Positions 37,565 through 45,658 of a stretch of 64,000 nucleotides of DNA are shown one piece after another; position 1 is the stretch's first letter, and each line of letters opens with the position of its first letter. The position numbers were made by a program, and so were the translations under genes. This DNA is from Saposhnikovia divaricata. Lineage: Eukaryota; Streptophyta; Magnoliopsida; Apiales; Apiaceae. The stretch spans positions 104,152,580 to 104,216,579 of the forward strand of contig CM071595.1 in the NCBI GenBank assembly GCA_036435485.1, in the 5' to 3' direction. The notes under the pieces are model-generated. The model was not told the origin of the DNA and made no database searches. It was given only the letters and a program-made list of their open reading frames with translations.

Positions 37565-38165
37565 TATTTAGTTTATACAATATTGTGTTTACCAATCTAT
37601 ACTATATTTTGGATATATACTTTTGTAAATTTTTTAAAAACTCGAAAGCTATTTACCTAATTTTCGAAAATATCTCTATTTTCAAAGTAAAATATGCAAT
37701 CAAGGAAATAATTAATGTACATAAAATTGCAATCAAGAAAATAATTGATGTTATTAAAGGTAAATCTTACCTCTAAATTATATTATAGTTAGGATATAAA
37801 AAGAAAGTTATAACCTTTTTTTATATCTCCCAATTTTAATTGAATTCTATGAATATCTAACCGACGTGCAAATCGAAATCAAAGTCAAAAAAAATTTTAG
37901 TATTTAAATTTTTATTAATGTATACACTTTTTATGATATATACAATGGGTGTCCGCCTAAAAAATGGTGAGACAAATTAGTATAGAAAAATATATGAATA
38001 ATACATCTTATTATCTATGTATATTTAATTTATATAATATTTTGTTCACCAATCTATATTGATATTATATATATAATTTTGTTGATTTTTTTCTTAAATA
38101 ATTTTTATTTAAAATTTAAGAAAAAATGTTATAAGGCCACCGCGAAACGTGGTTTAGTCAACTAG
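37565..38165 (+). mobile_element. Helitron-type tandem array, right part with its 3' end
   Basis: A 5'-type end A|TCTATACTATATTTTGG at 37596 and a second related one, A|TCTATATTGATATTATA, at about 38052 lie in head-to-tail repeats. The array ends with a hairpin CCACCGCGAAACGTGG (about 38138-38153), TTTAGTCAA and CTAG at 38162-38165, followed by T. The span 37596-38165 is thus a complete 570-bp Helitron-like unit. It is non-coding. Confidence 0.7.
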
Positions 38166-38455
38166 TAGAGATAGTAAAACAAATTAATTTCAAATAAAAA
38201 TAATATTTTCATGTATCTATATTTCCAATATGTAATTAGTTATTTAAATTTAGAATCGTTGTAGTTGCAAAAGCCTTTAATAAAAATAATAAAAATGTTA
38301 AACATAAAAAGTGTAAAATCTTGATAAATGAATACTCAATTAAAATATAATTTTCCAAACAACATAACAAATATAATGTATTCAAACTTAAGTGAATTAA
38401 TAAATTTTTGCACATCATTTAAAACTCTCCAATTTCCAAACAGTTAATTTATTAA
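38166..38455. other. AT-rich spacer, no gene
   Basis: Spacer between two Helitron-type elements; nothing supportable was seen. Confidence 0.5.
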
Positions 38456-39584
38456 TCTATTACTATATATAATAGGGGAACATAAGGGCAAAGTTTACCA
38501 TTTTAATGGCTGTGAAATGATTGTTATGCCCTTCTATTTTGTATAATTACGTATGTACCGCTATTTAGAAAATTTTGCTAAAAAAAGTTTATTTTTTTAT
38601 TTTCATTGGATATCAAACCAGCAACCTCGTGACACATAGTTTATTACTATGACCACTTTGATCTACTTGGATTTTTATCTTCCTTTTAAAAATCATAATA
38701 CACAAACCATCACCCATTTTGTCATATATTTACTTTTCATGTTATAAATGCATTATATATGAGTTTTTTTGTCACAGCATCATATGTGAGTTATTTATAA
38801 TGAAGTTCATAAAGTTGAATTCAATTTTTTTGTTAAGTACAACTTTTTTTAAAAAAATAAAATAATATATAACAAATTTAGATTTGAAATATGTTAAATA
38901 TGTTAAATAAAATATGCAATTGAGTTATAATTAATTGCAATATTAATACTATATAAGATAATAACGAATTTATGTCAACGTTGGATATCGAACCAGTATT
39001 CTCATGATATATAATCACATTTATGATTACGAGTATGAGTTAAAGTGGCTATTCACGAGAGGTCGTGGGTACCCGAAAAATTTGTGGTTGCGAGAAAAAG
39101 AAAATATTAAAATGAGGTCGTAATATGTAATTATACAAAATATAATAATCAATCAATTATAATATATACAATTAAATAGATGGGTTTGAAAAAAAATATA
39201 TTTAAGAATAAGAAATTAGATTGGAGTAGTAAATTTGTGTAAAAAATTAAAATTTCTAAAATAGAACTTTTTACAATAAATACAGTTATAAACGAATATA
39301 ATTTAGTCATAAATTAAAATTAAAATATATAATAACCATAGATATAAGTTCATAATATACATGTAATATCTTAATTATCTTTTAAATATTATATTTTTTT
39401 TATATACTCAATAAGGAATTTATATCGGTCAATAAATATTTTTATCAAATATATAAATGAGTTTAAAACTAAAAATTTTAAAAACAAATAAAAAAATTAA
39501 TTAAAATAAATAATATAACTAATAGAAAATTTAATTTAACAATTTATGAAGAGGCCCGTGCAAAAGCACGGGCTTTTACGCTAG
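38456..39584 (+). mobile_element. Complete non-autonomous Helitron, 1.13 kb
   Basis: It begins TCTATTACTATATATAATAG after A and ends CTAG before T. A perfect 8-bp hairpin, GCCCGTGC / GCACGGGC with AAAA loop (39554-39573), lies 7 bases before CTAG. All diagnostic Helitron features are present and no Rep/helicase is encoded. Its end is about 330 bp upstream of the SEC61 beta start codon. Confidence 0.88.
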
Positions 39585-39796
39585 TAAAAATTTAATTGCA
39601 ACATACAAAATATTCCCATTCATTCCACTGTCATTAAATTTTTTCCCTCTTTTTGTCCGTGAGCTCTAGGTTCTACAGTAGTTCATTAAATTCAATTCTA
39701 ATTGGATAACTTCAAAAAATAAAATATACTAGTAGTCTCTCTTTCTAATATTCCAGATCTCGAATTTATCGGCATATATACACATAAGTATAATTG

Positions 39797-39803
39797 TATA
39801 AAT
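39797..39803 (+). promoter_or_regulatory. Probable TATA box of SEC61 beta
   Basis: TATAAAT lies about 115 bp before the start codon. A start of transcription about 30 bp downstream would give a 5' UTR of about 85 bp carrying a CT-rich tract (39871-39899), common in plant 5' UTRs. The transcript start is inferred. Confidence 0.55.
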
Positions 39804-39870
39804 TGTAAATATATGTAGCTGACCTCACCTCATTAAAACAAACAACTGCTTTGAAACACAATCATTCACT

Positions 39871-39899
39871 CCTCTCTCTCTCTCTCTCTGATCTCTCTC
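39871..39899 (+). repeat. (CT)n tract in the SEC61 beta 5' UTR
   Basis: CT dinucleotide repeat with a short GAT interruption just before the start codon of SEC61 beta. Confidence 0.85.
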
Positions 39900-39915
39900 C
39901 CTCGAAATCTCCGCA

Positions 39916-40239
39916 ATGGCTCGAGGCTCCTCCCAATCTCAATCCACCTCCTCCGCTTCCTCCAACACCCGACCCGGCCCGGTCGGCATCGCTCCCCGTG
40001 GCTCCGCCGCCGCCGCCGCCGGCATGCGTCGCCGTCGTCTCGGCGGATCCTCCAACTCCTCCTCCGTCTCCGGCTCCGGCGGCGGCAGCAACATGCTCCG
40101 CTTCTATACCGACGACGCTCCCGGCCTGAAAATCACTCCGACTGTCGTTCTGGTGATGAGTGTTTGTTTCATTGGATTTGTTACTGCTCTTCACGTCTTC
40201 GGTAAGCTTTATCGCTACCGATCTGGCGCTGGTGCTTAA
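39916..40239 (+). CDS. SEC61B: Protein transport protein Sec61 subunit beta
   Basis: A 107-residue tail-anchored subunit of the Sec61 translocon, which moves nascent proteins across or into the ER membrane; beta stabilises and assists the alpha/gamma channel. Residues 1-60 form a low-complexity Ser/Gly/Ala cytosolic part with an Arg patch (MRRRRLGG). The family signature NMLRFYTDDAPGLKITP (59-75) precedes one membrane helix (about 75-95, TVVLVMSVCFIGFVTALHVF) and a short basic lumenal tail GKLYRYRSG. The start context CGCAATGGC is good for plants, and the length is normal for the family. It is intact, with one exon and high GC at the 5' end. Overlapping frames in other phases are shadows of the GC-rich start. 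Confidence 0.97.
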   Translation: MARGSSQSQSTSSASSNTRPGPVGIAPRGSAAAAAGMRRRRLGGSSNSSSVSGSGGGSNMLRFYTDDAPGLKITPTVVLVMSVCFIGFVTALHVFGKLYRYRSGAGA

Positions 40240-40618
40240 TCTTACTTGTTTAACGATAATCTAATCTAACCGAGTCGAGTCGAGCAGTTTGAGTTTTATG
40301 ATTTTGTAAATTTTGTTTCTGTATTAGTTATAATGTGGATTTTAGGTATCTTTGACTATGATAATGATGATGATGATCCTTTCGAAATAATCGATGCAGG
40401 ATGCTAGTTTTAAATGTTTGGCTATACTTGCTTCGTATTTTAGGTTGATCTATGATAATTGATAATTCCTTTTGCTGACTCGGAATAATTGATATGTTTA
40501 TATTCCTGTGATTACGTATGTTTGTTTATGTTATTGGTGAATTCTGAAAATCATAGATGCTATGATATGTTAATGTAACTATGTGTTTAAACTATAAGTG
40601 ATTGTTATCTAAAACAAG
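40240..40618 (+). other. 3' flank of SEC61 beta, no further gene
   Basis: T-rich, typical plant 3' UTR and downstream sequence, with AATAAT-type words that could guide polyadenylation. No exact polyadenylation site can be assigned. Confidence 0.5.
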
Positions 40619-40619
40619 C

Positions 40620-40996
40620 CATCTTCAATGGGGAAAAACCCTTAGCTAAAAGTCTAGGTGGAATATCTTAAATAAAAATTATAGAGATTTTGTAAAAACA
40701 TTTGCACTCGAACGGTACAAACCCCTTGTGTATAATTTTAGCCAACCCCGTGATATTGGCTATATTTGTTGAACCATAAAGACCTGTAGCAAAATTACAC
40801 GTCATCTATTACCATATTAAAAGAATACATTCTATTTATAACCACTTGAAATAATAATAAAATACTATTTTTAAATTATAGCCAACTATTATAGCCAACA
40901 CCGTTGGAGTACAAAACCTTACAGGTTCAGCAAATACCTTACAGGTTCAGCAAATATTATTTTAGCCAACCATTTTTAGCCAGCCCATTGGAGATG
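40620..40996. mobile_element. MITE-like element with CATCTYCAATGGG inverted ends
   Basis: The left end CATCTTCAATGGGG and right end CCCATTGGAGATG are inverted copies about 375 bp apart. The interior has repeats of the word AGCCAAC and GGCTAT seen in plant MITEs with CTCCAATGG ends. It is non-coding. No clear target duplication was found, so the superfamily is left open. Confidence 0.6.
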
Positions 40997-41820
40997 TATG
41001 GAACTAGTGCATGCTGTTGGTGTTGGAGATGGTAATAATCTTGTAAAAATTAGTAGTTCATCATTATATCTCTACATATCTTTGATTGAAGGAACGGTTT
41101 TGTTATACCTCATTAGCCAGACAGTTTAAACTTTAAAATATACATTTTCCATTATTCAAGTGAGTTTTCCTTTGTGAAACCCCTTTACGGAGAAACAATG
41201 TTAGTGCTCGCATAGAATTTTGATATATGCCGAGTTTTTCAGTAAATGGTATCCTATTGCTCCTTGCATGGAGTTTCACTGTAAATATAAAGAATTATAT
41301 ATAAAATTAAACCAGTCTGTTATCAAGAATGGGGACTCCGACTGGATGCTCTGTGCAACATTGTTATTGGTCTCATTCAATCACCTCTATTCTTTCTATT
41401 TTGATTTCACTACCTGCTATATATTCAGTGTGTGAGGTTATGTTTGTTTTTGCTTTTCTCTTGAGGCAAGTAAATTTTAAACTGAGGAGATTCTTAGAAC
41501 TTTAGGTAAAGGCCTTGAGTCATTGTGAAATTGCAGAAGTGCTTTCTGCTCGGATATCCTTAGTTTGAGGTTTTAGGGCTTAACCCTGTTACATTTAATG
41601 GTGAAGAGAGTTTTTAATTACTTAAGTGGGTCCATGTTTTGAACTTCTAAAGACATGTTCCTGTGTAGTAATAAGTTCGTTTTACAATACGTTGTAATTG
41701 TAATCCCTAACTTATGTAGTTAAACTTTTTCTTTGAAAGGCAAACGGTTAATTAAGCTTAAATAACCATTACTCTCAGAAGTAGTTGTTCTCCATAAGTC
41801 ACATGACAATATGCTAATAT
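40997..41820. other. Intergenic DNA, no gene seen
   Basis: No supportable coding region. A 71-residue open frame near 41220 shows no recognisable domain and no gene context. Confidence 0.5.
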
Positions 41821-42065
41821 CCTCAGCATGCTAGGCCGTCTAACTTTATTACTTTAATAATGATCCACATGAGAACTGTAATCACGATTCTTGGGCTCAA
41901 TGAGACGGAGAAAAGCAGGACAGTCTGAAAAATAAACATGTCCTCCTAAGTCCTAAGCATGCTAGGCCGTCTAACTTTAATAATGATCCATATGAGAACT
42001 TTAATCACGAATCTTGGTCTCAAATGAGACGGAGGAAAGCGGGACAGTCTGATAAATAAATGTGT
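41821..42065. repeat. 131-bp tandem duplication, two diverged copies
   Basis: GCATGCTAGGCCGTCTAACT starts both copies (41826 and 41957). They share GAGACGGAG.AAAGC.GGACAGTCTGA and differ by a short TTATTAC gain and scattered changes. Confidence 0.88.
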
Positions 42066-42070
42066 TGCCT

Positions 42071-42216
42071 TTGTGTACCAATCACACTAGCAAATAAAGA
42101 GATGATCTTTAATCAGCCTTGGTGTACTAATTGTGGTAGCGAATAAAGAGATGATCTTTAATCAGCCTTGGTGTACTAACTGTGCTATCGAAAAAACACG
42201 TGACCTTTAGTCAGCA
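42071..42216. repeat. 49-bp tandem repeat, three units
   Basis: Units begin at 42071, 42120 and 42169 (TGGTGTACTAA... AATAAAGAGATGATCTTTAA). The third is the most diverged. Confidence 0.85.
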
Positions 42217-42953
42217 AGTTGTGCCATTTCTGAGATTGTTGGGTAGGAATCACATTGTTGCAATACAATTTCTTGTTCAAGTGATCGTGCTTTTAATGTT
42301 CTCATCAATCAAGGAGTTTCCTTAGTTTTTCAGTAGACTACCGCAATGTTAGTGATGAAATATCTGCATGAATGAATGTATGGTAGTCTTATTCTTCTAT
42401 ACTACAATCGTTGTTTGGATTTGATATGCTACTTTTACGGTTGCCTTATCTTTGAATTTGGATTACACATAGCTGCCTTTGGATTTGGAAATAACAAGGA
42501 CATGTAACTACTATAGGATCTGATTGATATGCCATGAGAACTACAGTTAAACCTCTTTAAAGTAATACTCTTGAGATCGGGAAAAAATATTACTTTACCG
42601 AATTTATTACTTTATCGATATAATAATATTTTATTACTTTATCGATAAAGTAATATTTTATTACTTTACCGAATTTTTATGTTTATGTATTACAATACTC
42701 TATGTTTAAAAACAAGAATCAATCACATGCAATGTATCTGATATAAAATTACTTTTGTTATGATTAATTATATCTAAAAACTAGATTCATGCATATAAAA
42801 AATTGCATAAGATACAATATATATACATGTAACATGTGTTGTGTACATCGTATAGAAACTCAATCATCTATTGTAATTCTAAAATATAAATTTATGAACA
42901 TACAACATAATATTAAATGATAAAATTAACATGATATAATTTCATCACTTTGA

Positions 42954-43090
42954 ACAATTACTTGTTAAAACACGAGCAAAACGTACCAGGAATTATTTTT
43001 GCTTTACATAAAGTCAAGGATGGGGTTAATTTTAGCTTTGGTGGAAAGAATAAACAAGCTACTATAGATTCATATTTTAAAAAGAATTAA
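42954..43090 (+). pseudogene. Possible pogo transposase C-terminal remnant with PIP-box-like end
   Basis: An open frame of about 45 codons reads LKHEQNVPGIIFALHKVKDG then NFSFGGKNKQATIDSYFKKN and stops at 43088-43090. QATIDSYF fits a PCNA-interacting box (Q-x-x-I/L-x-x-F/Y-F/Y), which has been described at the C-terminus of the Drosophila pogo transposase. It lies inside an element with pogo-like ends. No DDE core remains. The second copy of the tail (43157-43229) arose by local duplication. The coding origin is inference from motif and context. Confidence 0.4.
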
Positions 43091-43108
43091 ATTTTGTAAC
43101 TCATATAC

Positions 43109-43158
<50 letters not shown>

Positions 43159-43246
43159 ATGGGGTTAATTTTAGCTTTGGTGGAAAGAATAAACAAGCTA
43201 CTATAGATTCATATTTTAAAAAGAATTAAATTTTGTAACTCATATA
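43018..43246. repeat. 139-bp tandem duplication including the transposase tail
   Basis: GGATGGGGTTAATTTTAGCT starts at 43018 and again at 43157. The two 90-bp unique parts appear identical, and each is followed by an AT run. Confidence 0.92.
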
Positions 43247-43247
43247 C

Positions 43248-43335
<88 letters not shown>
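43111..43335. repeat. Two long (TA)n microsatellites
   Basis: Uninterrupted TA runs at 43111-43156 and about 43249-43335, each after one copy of the duplicated 90-bp block. Confidence 0.93.
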
Positions 43336-43340
<5 letters not shown>

Positions 43341-43527
43341 ATATAATTCTGGAATTATTACTTTACATATTACTTGGGCCCTTAATGACTTTCTAATTTT
43401 TTATTATCTTACGCTTTTAGTGAGAATATTACTTTACAACATAGGCCCAAGTTGGGACTGACGAAATTTATTATTTAAGCGAGGTTATTACTTTATCGAA
43501 TATTACTTAATCGAGATTTTTTTTTTG

Positions 43528-44840
43528 ACGAAAAGTATAGAATTATATTACTGGATCAAACAAACTATGTCGAATCAAATTAATAACTTCTTTCTAATCG
43601 AGATACCTACATACATCAAATGAATGTTAGCATTTCGTGGGTTGCATTTAATTGCAGTAAGCTGATTACCGACCATTTCCTGGTAACTAGTATACCCTAA
43701 CTCTACTATGTGGTTTGTAGTTTTACCTTCTCATATATTAGCATCTCCAGTGCTGTAAACCTAAGTATTACAGTATTTTTTTTCAATCTCCAGTGCTGTA
43801 GATGTTGGTATTATTTTTCAGGCACTACTTCCTTTTGGGTGAAAATATGTATTATTCAAAAAAACTTTAATGTGAACTGAATTCTATAAATAATATGTAG
43901 TATTTTTGTTTTATCAGAAGTACTACATTGTTGTAATTTATGTTAAAGGAAACAATACGAAAGATTTAAGTAATGCAAATCACGCACTTTCACACATTAT
44001 TTCGATTTTTCTGTTTAAATCATCAAGTAAACTAAGAATATTAAAACTTGTATTATTAATGAAAACTATTACCTCTAATACAATTAATCACTCCTGTATT
44101 GCCATCTCAAAGCACTCGTTGTATAGCCATCTCGAAATATATTATACAAGTTTTAAATGCTTGATACCTAATTTTTGTACCAAGACATGTTAGCTAAACA
44201 AACAATGAAGTTAGTATAAATTATATTCAATAGTTTCAGTATATTTTTGGTGAAGATAAAAGATCAAACAATGAAGTTCAGTACATGCTGAATTATATTC
44301 AATAGTTTTAGTATATTTTTGGTGAAGATAAAAGGTCATGTCATTGCAAGAGATAAATTATTTTCGCCTATTGTATGGTTTGCACAAAACGTTATTTATT
44401 TTTTTCTCTTAGACAGTGTTTATTCTCACTCACTGGTAGATTTATCATTTAAGCACATGGAATAGATTGAAACTCAAAAATCTTTGTTAAAAAATAAATA
44501 TATTAAAGTTTGCAATTTATTGTTTGAATTATTGTTTTTTTTAAGGAAAATAAATTATACTGTATAATTCATTGGTGATTATACTGTTGTACAAACCCAT
44601 ATACATTCATGCAAATATATAATTCAACATACATAAGAGAAAATAAATTGAGCAAACTTTATTCAAATTAGAAACAATCTGGAATTGTAGAACACTGCTC
44701 CTCTGCAAACAAGACAATTAGTCTTATAAATCACATTTAGCCTTGCAATAACTTTCCTATAGTACTGTTCTTCCATGGCGTCTATTCTTGTTCTTGCTAG
44801 TACTAGATACATATAGTAATTAAGTAATTAACTAATAACA
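43528..44840. other. Intergenic DNA, no gene seen
   Basis: AT-rich, without a supportable gene. It contains a 66-bp direct duplication at 44199-44264 and 44265-44338 (CAAACAATGAAG...TATATTTTTGGTGAAGATAA). TCTCCAGTGCTGTA occurs twice near 43744 and 43789. Confidence 0.55.
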
Positions 44841-45194
44841 TCATTTCCTTCTCAAGGAGACAAGAATATTGAAGTAGGTAGATTTTCCCTTGGAGAGATG
44901 CTTTGTGACATGCTTGGCAAACCTCTCAAATATCTTGTCCATGAAAGTATTCCCAAAATGACTAGCAAGCAGTGATTCCATTACAGCTCTAGTTGTGTTG
45001 GCTATAAACTTGCCACTGTTATCTTCAGACTTCATTATTTCATCTTCGTCGCGCATATCCCAATTAACCTCAAAAGTTTCCAGCTTATCAAGACAAAAGG
45101 AGCTCTCAGATGCTATGACTGTCTTCAGTTCGTCGGTGCATGGGGTGTAAAACGGTAGATTCAGAGATTTGATGTCTTCCACATGAAGTAGAGC
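44841..45194 (-). pseudogene. SABATH methyltransferase, last exon
   Basis: C-terminal exon of a plant SABATH enzyme; the family methylates the carboxyl group of salicylate, benzoate, jasmonate and similar acids using S-adenosylmethionine. Recognised text: LNLPFYTPCTDELKTVIASE, FEVNWDMRD, ANTTRAVMESLLASHFGNTF and the end FNILVSLRRK. The acceptor TTTTTTAAG|GCTC at 45194 joins in phase to the exon at 45286-45543 across a 91-bp intron. The SAM-binding and substrate residues lie in missing upstream exons, so substrate cannot be inferred. By itself this exon is undamaged. It is called a pseudogene because the 5' part is lost. Confidence 0.85.
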
Positions 45195-45285
45195 CTTAAA
45201 AAAAAAAAAACTCAAACATTGGTGACAGAAAGGTGAATTTTATTGTTTAAACATTGAATCAGTAGAAGTGTATCATTGTTCATAC

Positions 45286-45543
45286 CTCGGCCACTAAGTC
45301 GTGGAGTGACTTTGCCAGTAATTCGTATATATGACAACAGTCTTTGCTGTTGGGATCAGAAACGCTCCTACCCAGGAGTGTTGATACCATGCGGCCATCA
45401 TGGATTATTTCTTGGGATCTCATGCGCAGAAATGTTGTGAAGTCTTTTTTATATTGATTAAAGTATGCTTCATAAACACCGGGAGGACTAGCTCTTGCTA
45501 TGTAAATATTTCCTTTGTTATTATCCAGCAGTTTCTCCGGGAC
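45286..45543 (-). pseudogene. SABATH methyltransferase, penultimate exon
   Basis: The exon of 86 codons starts VPEKLLDNNKGNIYIARASP and ends LLAKSLHDLVAE. It carries family landmarks NKGNIYI, SPPGVYEAY, DFTTFLRMRSQEI, GGRMV-like DGRMV and CCHIYELLA. The acceptor CTCAG|GTCCC and donor GAG|GTATGA are intact. Upstream, an 84-bp intron (45544-45627, GT...AG) leads to the tail of the preceding exon. Confidence 0.87.
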
Positions 45544-45627
45544 CTGAGCTATACTTTGTCATTCTACAAGGTCATACAGTAATATTTTAGATGCTGAGGC
45601 ATGCAGTATGCGTACTAATATGATTAC

Positions 45628-45658
45628 CTGAGAGAGAGCCAGTGAACACTATATGATG
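45628..45658 (-). pseudogene. SABATH exon 2 tail, cut by copia sequence
   Basis: About 30 bp encode SYSVHWLS, the conserved end of the SABATH exon before the VPE exon, followed by a normal donor (CAG|GTAATC). The run CTCTCTCTC holds one CT more than needed to splice in phase (WLSQ|VPE expected), giving a 2-base frameshift. Directly upstream the sequence is copia RNase H, so the rest of the exon is gone. The exact boundary with copia is uncertain by a few bases. Confidence 0.7.

Larger units (their letters stand above)
42544..43527 (+). mobile_element. Non-autonomous pogo/Emigrant-like DNA transposon
   Basis: The left end CAGTTAAACCTCTTTAAAGT, preceded by TA, matches the style of Emigrant/Lemi1 ends (CAGTAAAACCTCTATAAATT). 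The right end carries the inverse words (ATTACTTTATCG...CGAGATTTTTTTTTG) but is eroded, so the boundary is approximate. ATTACTTTATCGA-type motifs repeat inside both ends. The interior keeps a short piece of coding sequence (42954-43090) and long AT runs. Assignment to the Tc1/mariner pogo branch is by end sequence and the C-terminal motif. Confidence 0.6.

Noticed and set aside
39851..40194. Proline/alanine-rich and glycine-rich frames overlapping SEC61 beta on both strands
   Set aside because: They are shadows of the GC-rich 5' end of SEC61 beta, without domains or sensible starts.
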